DNA of 64,000 bases from Candidatus Borrelia undatumii (GTDB lineage: Bacteria; Spirochaetota; Spirochaetia; Borreliales; Borreliaceae). The stretch lies in the NCBI RefSeq assembly GCF_020882015.2, contig NZ_CP086555.2, positions 682,001 to 746,000 of the forward strand, read 5' to 3'. Of the stretch, positions 57,926-64,000 are shown in pieces. Made by a program: the position numbers and the translations under genes. Each line of letters begins with the position of its first letter. The first letter of the stretch is position 1. The notes beneath the pieces were generated by a model. It saw only the letters and a list, made by a program, of their open reading frames with translations, was not told where the DNA came from and did no database searches.

Positions 57926-58641
57926 AAATTACAATTCTTTCTTTGTTTCCGTCGATAATTACTCCGTTCTTTGAAAGTTCAATAATGAGGAAAGTTGTGG
58001 ATAGGGGTATTTTGAGGTACGAGCTTGTCTCTATTCGTGATTTTTCTAATGATAAGCATAAAAGATGTGATGACACCTCTTATGGCGGTGGGGCGGGGAT
58101 GGTTTTAAAGGCTCAGCCTGTATCGGATGCTCTTGATTATGTGAATTCAAGGGAAAAAACTACGATATTTTTAACTCCGTCTGGGGTAAAATATAGTCAG
58201 AAATTGGCATATGACTTGTCAAGAGAAAAGGAACTTGTTATAATCTGTGGGAGGTATGAGGGACTTGATCAGCGTGTGGTTGATTTGTATGTTGATCTTG
58301 AAATTTCAGTTGGAGATTATGTGCTTTCTTCGGGTGAAGTTGCTGCTCTTGTTTTAATAGATAGCATATATAGGTTGTTGGATGGTGTAATAAACCCGAA
58401 ATCCTTGGTTGAGGAGTCTTTTGGCGGTGTATATGGTTTGCTTGAATACCCTCATTATACTAGGCCTTATGAATTTAGGGGACTGGAGGTCCCTGTCGTT
58501 CTTCTTTCGGGGCATCATGAGGAAATAAAGAGGTGGAGGTTTGGTAAGGCTGTCGAAAAGACGAGGAAGAATCGGTATGATTTGTACCTTAAGTATTTAG
58601 AAATTAGGGGAGAAGATGATGGATCTAATAAGGCAAATTGA
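57922..58641 (+). CDS. trmD: tRNA (guanine37-N1)-methyltransferase TrmD
   Basis: Methylates G37 of tRNAs to keep the reading frame, 239 aa, trefoil-knot SPOUT enzyme. Motifs: SYGGGAGMVLKAQP, IICGRYEGLDQRV and SVGDYVLSSGEVAALVLID. Start overlaps rimM by 4 nt; end overlaps rplS by 26 nt, so the three products are coupled. Confidence 0.97.
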   Translation: MKITILSLFPSIITPFFESSIMRKVVDRGILRYELVSIRDFSNDKHKRCDDTSYGGGAGMVLKAQPVSDALDYVNSREKTTIFLTPSGVKYSQKLAYDLSREKELVIICGRYEGLDQRVVDLYVDLEISVGDYVLSSGEVAALVLIDSIYRLLDGVINPKSLVEESFGGVYGLLEYPHYTRPYEFRGLEVPVVLLSGHHEEIKRWRFGKAVEKTRKNRYDLYLKYLEIRGEDDGSNKAN

Positions 58642-58978
58642 GGCTAGAGGGAAGAGAACGGAAGTTTTTGGTTTCAGAGTAGGAGACACTGTACGTGTTG
58701 TTTATAGGATTATTGAGGGAAGTAATGAGAGGACACAGAATTTTGAAGGTCTTGTTATTTCTATTCAAAACAAGGGTATTGGGAGGACTTTTTTAGTTAG
58801 AAAGATTTCCTCGGGGATTGGAGTTGAAAAGATGTTTCCGATTCATTCTCCTATTATAGAGAAGGTTCAAGTTTTAAAGCGAGGGAAGGTGAGAAAAGCT
58901 AAACTTTACTATATGAGGGGTAGGATTGGTAAGGCTGCTATGAAGGTAAAGGAGCGTACTTATGTTAAGAACATATAA
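58616..58978 (+). CDS. rplS: Ribosomal protein L19
   Basis: 50S subunit protein at the 30S interface, 120 aa. FRVGDTVRVVYRIIEGSNERTQNFEGLVI and VEKMFPIHSPIIEKVQVL are diagnostic. Two ATGs in tandem at 58616 and 58619 follow GGGGAG. It ends the ribosomal part of the operon and is followed by a decayed region. Confidence 0.97.
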   Translation: MMDLIRQIEARGKRTEVFGFRVGDTVRVVYRIIEGSNERTQNFEGLVISIQNKGIGRTFLVRKISSGIGVEKMFPIHSPIIEKVQVLKRGKVRKAKLYYMRGRIGKAAMKVKERTYVKNI

Positions 58979-58981
58979 AAA

Positions 58982-59221
58982 TTGATAAAAGATACTATTG
59001 AATTTTTGTGGAATAAGTACCTTGGTTTTCTTTCATTCTTGATTTGATTCAGTTTGTCTTATGGGGTTAGTTGCGGGTCATTTTTCACTTGTGCTTGGGT
59101 TTGTTCTTGTTCGAGGTTTTTGGGATTGTGTTAGACTGGGATGTCGTGTTTGAGTGATAGGAAGGGAGTGGTGGCTCTGGTTCATGGTGTATTGATTTTA
59201 TGCTGCCCTAGTCGGTCTTAA
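58982..59221 (+). pseudogene. Probable decayed small membrane-protein gene
   Basis: From a TTG 3 nt after the rplS stop, one frame of 80 codons reads IKDTIEFLWNKYLGFLSFLI, then TGA (59045-59047), then continues to a TAG (59132-59134), then ends SDRKGVVALVHGVLILCC...TAA at 59219. The first and last parts look protein-like; the middle is Cys-rich and looks more natural in the other frames, which suggests frameshifts as well. No intact frame exceeds about 30 codons. It may be what remains of a BB0700-like gene. Confidence 0.4.
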
Positions 59222-59265
59222 TAAGAAGGGTGCTTGTTCTGCTGTGGTGATTTAGGAGATAGTAG

Positions 59266-59796
59266 TTGAAGTCTGAGGGAATTAAGGGAAATCGGGCAGA
59301 TTTTCGAAAAACCAGTAGGATCCCATACTGGAAGAGAAAAAGATCCGAGTCTGGTGTTAAGAAACAAAAGAGTAGGTCTTTTGGTGATAGTGACAAGTCT
59401 GGTAGTGCTCATTTTAACAAAATGGGAAATCACAAGACTAATAGGCCGTTAGAAAAGAGATTTAGAACTCGATTAGTTGATAAAAAGGTTTGTCCTATGT
59501 GTGAGAAGCAAATCAAGGATATTGCTTCTTGTATGTCTGTGAGTTTTGACAATGAATGCAAGCCTATACATTTTAATTGTGCTGTTAATAAGATAAGAAC
59601 GGATAATAACCTCTTAAAGGGTGAAGATTTGGTATACAGGGGTATTGGTAAGTTTTTTGTTGTAAACAGGCTTATTAGAGGGAATAATTTACCTTTTAAA
59701 ATAATTAGGGAAATTGATTTTGAAAATTTGGAGGATCGTCCTGTTTGGCGAAAAAAAGTCTTTGAGGAGATGAGTAAAGGATTTAGATTTTATTGA
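59266..59796 (+). CDS. Basic protein with a CxxC motif, unknown function
   Basis: 176 aa. The N-terminal 75 residues are very basic and look disordered ([15 protein letters not shown]...). A folded part begins at [21 protein letters not shown] with a later HFNC, perhaps one zinc site. It could bind RNA or the ribosome, given its charge and its place among translation genes; that is inference. The start is TTG, 7 nt after TTAGGAGA. Its stop overlaps a possible TTG start of coaD. Confidence 0.7.
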   Translation: MKSEGIKGNRADFRKTSRIPYWKRKRSESGVKKQKSRSFGDSDKSGSAHFNKMGNHKTNRPLEKRFRTRLVDKKVCPMCEKQIKDIASCMSVSFDNECKPIHFNCAVNKIRTDNNLLKGEDLVYRGIGKFFVVNRLIRGNNLPFKIIREIDFENLEDRPVWRKKVFEEMSKGFRFY

Positions 59797-59798
59797 TT

Positions 59799-60296
59799 AT
59801 GAGAATAGCAGTGTTTCCTGGCTCATTTGATCCCATTACTTGGGGGCATATTGATTTAGTCAAAAGGGCATCGTTTATTTTCGATGAGGTTATTGTTCTT
59901 GTCGCTAAAAATAGTAATAAAAGTTATTTGTTTAGCGATGCTGAGAGGTATGAGCTTACTTGTGAGGTTATGAGATCTTTATCCATTTCGAAGGTATTTG
60001 TGGATAGACACGATGGATTGGTTGTTGATTATGCTCTAAGGAATGGTGTTGGTTTTATTGTAAGAGGTATTAGGGCTTTTCATGATTTTGAGTGTGAGTT
60101 TGAGAGATATGTTATTAATAGCAAACTTAGCTCTGCGGTGGATACAGTTTTTTTGCCAAGCAGCACTAAGTATTTATTTGTGAGATCGGATTTTGTTAAA
60201 GAATTAATAAAAAATAAAAATTTTGATCTTTCTAGCTTTGTTCCGGAGCTAGTCCAAAATAAGTTAAAATTCAAGTTTGTTGACAAATGGTCTTAA
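59799..60296 (+). CDS. coaD: Phosphopantetheine adenylyltransferase CoaD
   Basis: Makes dephospho-CoA from phosphopantetheine and ATP, 165 aa. [20 protein letters not shown] has the nucleotidyl-transferase Hx[20 protein letters not shown] and [16 protein letters not shown] follow. The ATG at 59799 gives the usual N-terminus; a TTG at 59793 (TTGA overlap with the upstream stop) has better spacing to AAAGGA and is possible. CoA supplies the arm for the acyl-carrier protein encoded nearby. Its stop lies inside a 26-bp palindrome. Confidence 0.95.
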   Translation: MRIAVFPGSFDPITWGHIDLVKRASFIFDEVIVLVAKNSNKSYLFSDAERYELTCEVMRSLSISKVFVDRHDGLVVDYALRNGVGFIVRGIRAFHDFECEFERYVINSKLSSAVDTVFLPSSTKYLFVRSDFVKELIKNKNFDLSSFVPELVQNKLKFKFVDKWS

Positions 60297-60316
60297 TAAT
60301 ATATATATTATTAAGA
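60280..60316 (+). promoter_or_regulatory. rpmF-acpP-rnc promoter overlapped by a 26-bp perfect palindrome
   Basis: -35 TTGACA at 60280-60285; -10 TATATT at 60304-60309 (18-nt spacer) or TATATA at 60302-60307 (16). The palindrome TCTTAATAATATA/TATATTATTAAGA covers 60291-60316, that is, the spacer, the -10 and the likely start site. It could be an operator or, as RNA, a coaD terminator-like stem. Confidence 0.6.
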
Positions 60317-60346
60317 TAAATTTGTTGTTTGTGAGGAGACAAGAAA

Positions 60347-60529
60347 ATGGCCGTTCCGAAGTTTAAGCCTTCAAAGTCTAGAAGTAGGACGAGGCGTAGT
60401 ATAAATATGAGAAAAAAAGTGCCACAGCTGCAGGAATGTTCGAACTGTGGCAACCTTGGGGTGAGGCATAGACTTTGCTTGAAGTGTGGTTATTACAGAA
60501 ATAATCAGTACCTAGAGTTGGGTTTATAG
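60347..60529 (+). CDS. rpmF: Ribosomal protein L32
   Basis: 50S subunit protein, 60 aa. AVPKFKPSKSRSRTRRS start and zinc ribbon CSNCG...CLKCGYY; the four-Cys form is kept. GAGGAG lies 8 nt before ATG. It precedes acpP by 22 nt, a common pairing that links ribosome and lipid synthesis. Confidence 0.97.
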   Translation: MAVPKFKPSKSRSRTRRSINMRKKVPQLQECSNCGNLGVRHRLCLKCGYYRNNQYLELGL

Positions 60530-60551
60530 GTAGGACGAGGATTGTATATTT

Positions 60552-60794
60552 ATGGAACAAAGTGAAATTTTTAAGAAGATTAGGTCTATTATATCTGAGC
60601 AGCTTGATAAGAGAGAAGATGAGATCAATATGGAGTCTAGATTTGTTGAAGATCTTGGGGCGGATAGTCTTGACATTTATGAGCTTTTGTATTTACTAGA
60701 GGAAGCGTTTGATGATAAGATTCCAGAAAATGAGGCCAGTGAATTTGAGACGGTAGGTGATGTTGTCACCTTTATCGAGAAGAGGAAGGATTGA
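60552..60794 (+). CDS. acpP: Acyl carrier protein
   Basis: Carries acyl chains on a phosphopantetheine arm, 80 aa. The attachment serine is in [13 protein letters not shown] near residue 38. Acidic, helical, normal length. Borrelia cannot make long fatty acids as far as known, so ACP probably serves phospholipid or other acyl transfer. Its stop overlaps the TTG start of rnc (TTGA). Confidence 0.97.
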   Translation: MEQSEIFKKIRSIISEQLDKREDEINMESRFVEDLGADSLDIYELLYLLEEAFDDKIPENEASEFETVGDVVTFIEKRKD

Positions 60795-61531
60795 CTAAAA
60801 GGGGTTCTGTTAAGATGAAGTTTGAGGAGGGGCGGAGGAAGCAATTAGATGAATTTTTGGTAAGTTTGCATATTGACTTTAGTGATTTTGGTTTGCTAAA
60901 TACGGCTTTAAGTCATTCGTCATATGCTAATGAGCTAGATCAAAGATCCATTAATAATGAAAGATTGGAATTTTTGGGGGATTCTGTTCTCAACCTTATT
61001 ATCACGGATTACTTATATAGGTTATACCCCGATAAGAGCGAGGGGGAGCTTAGTAAAGCTAGGTCTTACATTGTCAGTGAGGAGTCTCTTTCTAGTATTG
61101 CTAGGGAGCTTGATCTTGGAAGTTATATATTGCTTGGCAGAGGGGAGGAGAGCAATGATGGGCGTAATAAGAAGGGTATTCTTGCTGATGCTATTGAGGC
61201 TTTTGTTGGTGCTCTTTATCTTGATGGTGGGTTTTTAAAAGCTTCAGCTTTTGTTGTAGGGCTTTTTGATATTCATATAAAGTTGATGTTTAATCGTGGG
61301 GATTTTAAGGACTATAAAAGTCTTCTTCAGGAATATGTTCAAAAAAAATATAAAATTTCACCCAGTTACAAATTAGCTAAAGAAGTGGGACCAGACCATA
61401 ATAAGGTTTTTTGCGTGGAGCTTTACGTCAACGATAAGTTTATATCAAATGGCAGAGGGAAATCTAAAAAAGAAGCTGAGATGAGAGCTGCTGAGATGGC
61501 GCTTAAGAATGTTGATAGTATTGATCTTTAA
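60791..61531 (+). CDS. rnc: Ribonuclease III
   Basis: Cuts double-stranded RNA in rRNA and mRNA processing, 246 aa. Catalytic signature [16 protein letters not shown]; second acidic site in [17 protein letters not shown]-terminal dsRNA-binding domain with [20 protein letters not shown]. The TTG at 60791 directly follows AGGAAGGA and overlaps the acpP stop; an ATG at 60815 with AAAGGGG 11 nt upstream is an alternative. Overlaps the convergent cca by 29 nt, so the two mRNAs are complementary at their 3' ends. Confidence 0.95.
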   Translation: MTKRGSVKMKFEEGRRKQLDEFLVSLHIDFSDFGLLNTALSHSSYANELDQRSINNERLEFLGDSVLNLIITDYLYRLYPDKSEGELSKARSYIVSEESLSSIARELDLGSYILLGRGEESNDGRNKKGILADAIEAFVGALYLDGGFLKASAFVVGLFDIHIKLMFNRGDFKDYKSLLQEYVQKKYKISPSYKLAKEVGPDHNKVFCVELYVNDKFISNGRGKSKKEAEMRAAEMALKNVDSIDL

Positions 61532-62750
61532 CTTTTTTTACATATTTTATTAGAGTTTCTTTTCTGTTTAGCTCAGGGTTGTTTAACACTTTTTTTAATA
61601 GGTCGTTTAAGATTTGACCGATGTTTTTGTCGTCTGTTGTTTTGAGTTTTTTGATTTCGTGGCCATTTATTGCTAGTTCTTTAATAGATAGAGGGTTGTT
61701 TGTTAGGTTTTTGCTTTTTATTTTACTCAATATGAGTTTAAGCTTATGGTTCTTACCCCTAAGAGCTTTGTATATATCAAGTATTTCTTTGTAGCTTTCT
61801 TTGGTTGCTTTGCTTAAGAGTATTCTGATATCTCCTGGCGTTTTTATTTTAAGAGTTTGAATTTCATTAAAGATGCATTTATAGAACAAGATTAATTTTA
61901 TATCTTTGTTTGAGAATTTTAAGAATCTTAAAGTTTCTCTTAAGGATGAGATGTCTTTTTTGATCGTAAGAACAACTATTGCTTTTAGATAAAAATTTTT
62001 TTTGTCTAAAAGTTTAATTTTATTTTTTAATTTTTTATTTATTTCCATATTAAAGAAGTACTTGAAAAAATTTACTTTTTGTAGGTAGTTAATGCCCTTT
62101 ATTGGATTTTTTCCTTCTAAAAGTTTAATAAATTCGTTGTTTATTCTTTCCTTCGATAAGAATAAAACGTTTTCTTTTTTGTATTTCATAGATATTAATG
62201 TTTGCTTATCTATCTTAAAGCCAAGAGTAGATGCAAATCTTGATGCTCTTAATATTCTGAGAGCATCTTCTTCAAACCTTCTGTTAGGGTCACCTATGCA
62301 CTTGATTATTTTTTTGTTAATATCTCTTTTACCATTGTAACGATCTATTACTTGTTTGTTGAGTATGTTCATTGCAATTGAGTTTATTGTAAAATCTCTT
62401 CTTTTTAGGTCTTCGTTTAAGTTTTTTGTAAATTCTATTTTGTGGGGAGATCTTTTATTTTTATATTCTTTATCTATTCTATAGGTTGTAACTTCAAAAA
62501 TTTTTTTATTAAAGATTATACTTATTGTTCCATGCTTAACACCTGTTTTTATGTTGTTTGGAAATAGTTTCATTATTTCTTCCGGGGTTGCATTAGTTGT
62601 AAAATCAAAATCATAAGGTGTCCTCTTAAGAAGCAGATCTCTTAAGGCCCCTCCTACTAGGAAAAATTCATAGTTGTTATTACTAAAAATTTTACCAATT
62701 CTTATTATGTCTTTGCTATTGGAACCTAAATTCATATCAAAATATACCAT
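61503..62750 (-). CDS. cca: CCA-adding / poly(A) polymerase-family nucleotidyltransferase
   Basis: Adds CCA to tRNA 3' ends, 415 aa. [31 protein letters not shown] holds the nucleotidyltransferase loop with the DFD metal site; [12 protein letters not shown] and [18 protein letters not shown] follow. The tRNA-Val in this window lacks an encoded CCA, which fits need for this enzyme. The ribosome site before ATG 62750 is weak. A class II enzyme that could be CCA or poly(A) polymerase; CCA addition is preferred because Borrelia tRNAs need it. Confidence 0.9.
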   Translation of the reverse strand: MVYFDMNLGSNSKDIIRIGKIFSNNNYEFFLVGGALRDLLLKRTPYDFDFTTNATPEEIMKLFPNNIKTGVKHGTISIIFNKKIFEVTTYRIDKEYKNKRSPHKIEFTKNLNEDLKRRDFTINSIAMNILNKQVIDRYNGKRDINKKIIKCIGDPNRRFEEDALRILRASRFASTLGFKIDKQTLISMKYKKENVLFLSKERINNEFIKLLEGKNPIKGINYLQKVNFFKYFFNMEINKKLKNKIKLLDKKNFYLKAIVVLTIKKDISSLRETLRFLKFSNKDIKLILFYKCIFNEIQTLKIKTPGDIRILLSKATKESYKEILDIYKALRGKNHKLKLILSKIKSKNLTNNPLSIKELAINGHEIKKLKTTDDKNIGQILNDLLKKVLNNPELNRKETLIKYVKKVKDQYYQHS

Positions 62751-62853
62751 GTTGAGATACTACTTTTCGAGAGCAGACTGCAATTCTAATTTATCTTTAA
62801 AGTTATAAGAAGTATTTGTTGGATTTTGATTTAGTTTTTATAAATGAGGTTTT

Positions 62854-64000
62854 ATGAGTAAGATTGAGATTGATATACATGATTCCATTGATAAGCTTTC
62901 TAAGGAAACGAGGATGAGGCTAATAAAAGAAATTAAAAAAAACCTAAGCTTAAATTCTTCTGGATTATTCATAAATAATTTCGATCGTTTGGATTCAGAT
63001 TCTGTATCACGGGCTGAAAGTTTTCTATCAGATCACTTGGTGGGAGAGCCTTTTTTGATAAGGATATGGATATATGTTTTACACTTTTTCCAAAGAGAAG
63101 TTAGTAGAGAAGAGATCTATAAGACTTATTTTCTAAAAAATTTAGAAAATAAAGTAAATAAGAGTTGCAAAAATCCTGTAATAGATTTTAAGAGGGGCAT
63201 TCTGTATATGGGTTTTGTAGAAATGTTTTTTGGATTTTATCGTTATTCTGTGAAGCTTAAGAAATTTTTTAAGATTTTAGATGATAGAAATGTTGTTGAA
63301 CAGGCAATTTTTGAAGTTATTAATAGTAAAATCCCTAATTTTGAGCATAAAATCAAGGATTTTGTGGATGAAGAAGAATATGAGAAGTATTTGAAAAAAA
63401 ACAAAAGTCTGAATGAACTAGAGGATAGCATTAAAACAAAAATTAATGCTTACCTTAACTCAATTCCTCTGCAAACCTATAAAACTGTGGAAGATATATT
63501 TGAGTTTTTTTATGTACTAAACAGCGTTGCATTTTTTCCTTACAAGTCTTTTTTTTCTTTCTTTGATATAGAGTTTTTAGATGATGCAAATTTAAACATT
63601 ACTAACTTTAATGGTTCAGGCAGTGCTAGTTTTGAAAGTGTTGATAAGTATTTTAATTGTTTCTTTGACCTTTTGCATACTTTAGGACGTATTGAGGTAA
63701 ATGAAGAAATCTTGAAGATTATTGTTAGAAATTATTTTTTAACAATAGATTCAAATAAGGTTAATGTTTTTGGGGAAGAGGGGGTTTTAAAGTTTGATAT
63801 AATTTATAAAAATGTTTTAAGCATTATGTCAAAGGTTATAAGTCTGGCAAAATCTTTGCCTTATTTGGAAATATTTAAACTTTATTATAAAAATCCGATT
63901 TTACAGCCTAATAAGTGTGTTTCTTCTCTAGATTTGAAAAGTTTTTATGAAAATATTTTGTTCTTAAACGTTAGTGGTCAAATTGTTAGAAATCATGTTA
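62854..64000 (+). CDS. Protein of unknown function (N-terminal part)
   Basis: Open from ATG 62854 (GAGG 4 nt upstream) to the window edge, 382 codons. It begins MSKIEIDIHDSIDKLSKETR and is mostly helical, rich in Lys, Phe and Asn, without signal peptide or clear membrane segment. No domain is recognised. Divergent from cca with a 103-nt gap. It corresponds by position to BB0707. Confidence 0.7.
   Translation, partial: MSKIEIDIHDSIDKLSKETRMRLIKEIKKNLSLNSSGLFINNFDRLDSDSVSRAESFLSDHLVGEPFLIRIWIYVLHFFQREVSREEIYKTYFLKNLENKVNKSCKNPVIDFKRGILYMGFVEMFFGFYRYSVKLKKFFKILDDRNVVEQAIFEVINSKIPNFEHKIKDFVDEEEYEKYLKKNKSLNELEDSIKTKINAYLNSIPLQTYKTVEDIFEFFYVLNSVAFFPYKSFFSFFDIEFLDDANLNITNFNGSGSASFESVDKYFNCFFDLLHTLGRIEVNEEILKIIVRNYFLTIDSNKVNVFGEEGVLKFDIIYKNVLSIMSKVISLAKSLPYLEIFKLYYKNPILQPNKCVSSLDLKSFYENILFLNVSGQIVRNHV

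Overview
The window is a stretch of a Borrelia chromosome. The evidence is an A+T-rich, T-biased coding style; a class I lysyl-tRNA synthetase in place of the usual class II enzyme; a FlaA-CheA-CheW-CheX-CheY chemotaxis operon; a complete mevalonate operon; and a gene order that matches, as I remember it, the B. burgdorferi B31 interval of about BB0640 to BB0707. Several genes that I believe are intact in Lyme Borrelia look decayed or altered here, and the BB0689-like protein has no lipobox. A relapsing-fever-group species is a reasonable inference, not a demonstration. I see no insertion sequence, prophage, CRISPR array or rRNA gene.

Layout. 1-2200: polyamine ABC transporter (potC partial, potB, potA), minus strand. 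2.2-7.1 kb: ribosome-assembly GTPase, nanE-ptsG sugar genes, a lipase-like hydrolase and the Fur-family regulator BosR. 7.1-14 kb: a large exported protein of unknown function, groEL, then a small unknown gene followed by yajC-secD-secF. 14-21 kb: unknown protein, a decayed gene, a HemW-like protein without its iron-sulfur motif, rpiA, gpmA, class I lysS and era. 21-25.4 kb: small envelope proteins (zinc ribbon, DUF192, a lipoprotein), a glycosyltransferase-like protein, a cell-wall amidase and a GerMN protein. 25.4-31.5 kb: flaA-cheA2-cheW3-cheX-cheY3. 31.5-34.6 kb: a four-gene minus-strand operon (gph plus three unknowns, one with a voltage-sensor-like membrane domain). 34.8-38.4 kb: nucleoside-type ABC transporter. 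38.6-42.8 kb: two tandem chemoreceptors. 42.8-50.2 kb: mnmA, then six mevalonate-pathway genes. 50.3-55.5 kb: tRNA-Val, a CAP-domain protein, Dps/NapA, EF-G2, a DUF898 protein and a ROK regulator. 55.6-62.8 kb: translation genes (ffh, rpsP, khpA, rimM, trmD, rplS, coaD, rpmF, acpP, rnc, cca). From 62.85 kb: an unknown protein that runs off the end.

Genes are tightly packed, with many 1-4 base stop/start overlaps (ATGA, TTGA and one probable CTGA), so translational coupling is common. The main non-coding interest lies in hairpins and palindromes at gene starts: a 25-bp inverted repeat over the rpiA start, a 26-bp perfect palindrome over the rpmF promoter, a 10-bp-stem hairpin in the fusA2 leader, a hairpin between flaA and cheA2, and a duplicated translation-start region ahead of cheY3. 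Three genes have a TATAAT box 6-8 nt before ATG and may be leaderless. All functional calls rest on motifs read by eye and remembered family knowledge; no database search was run.
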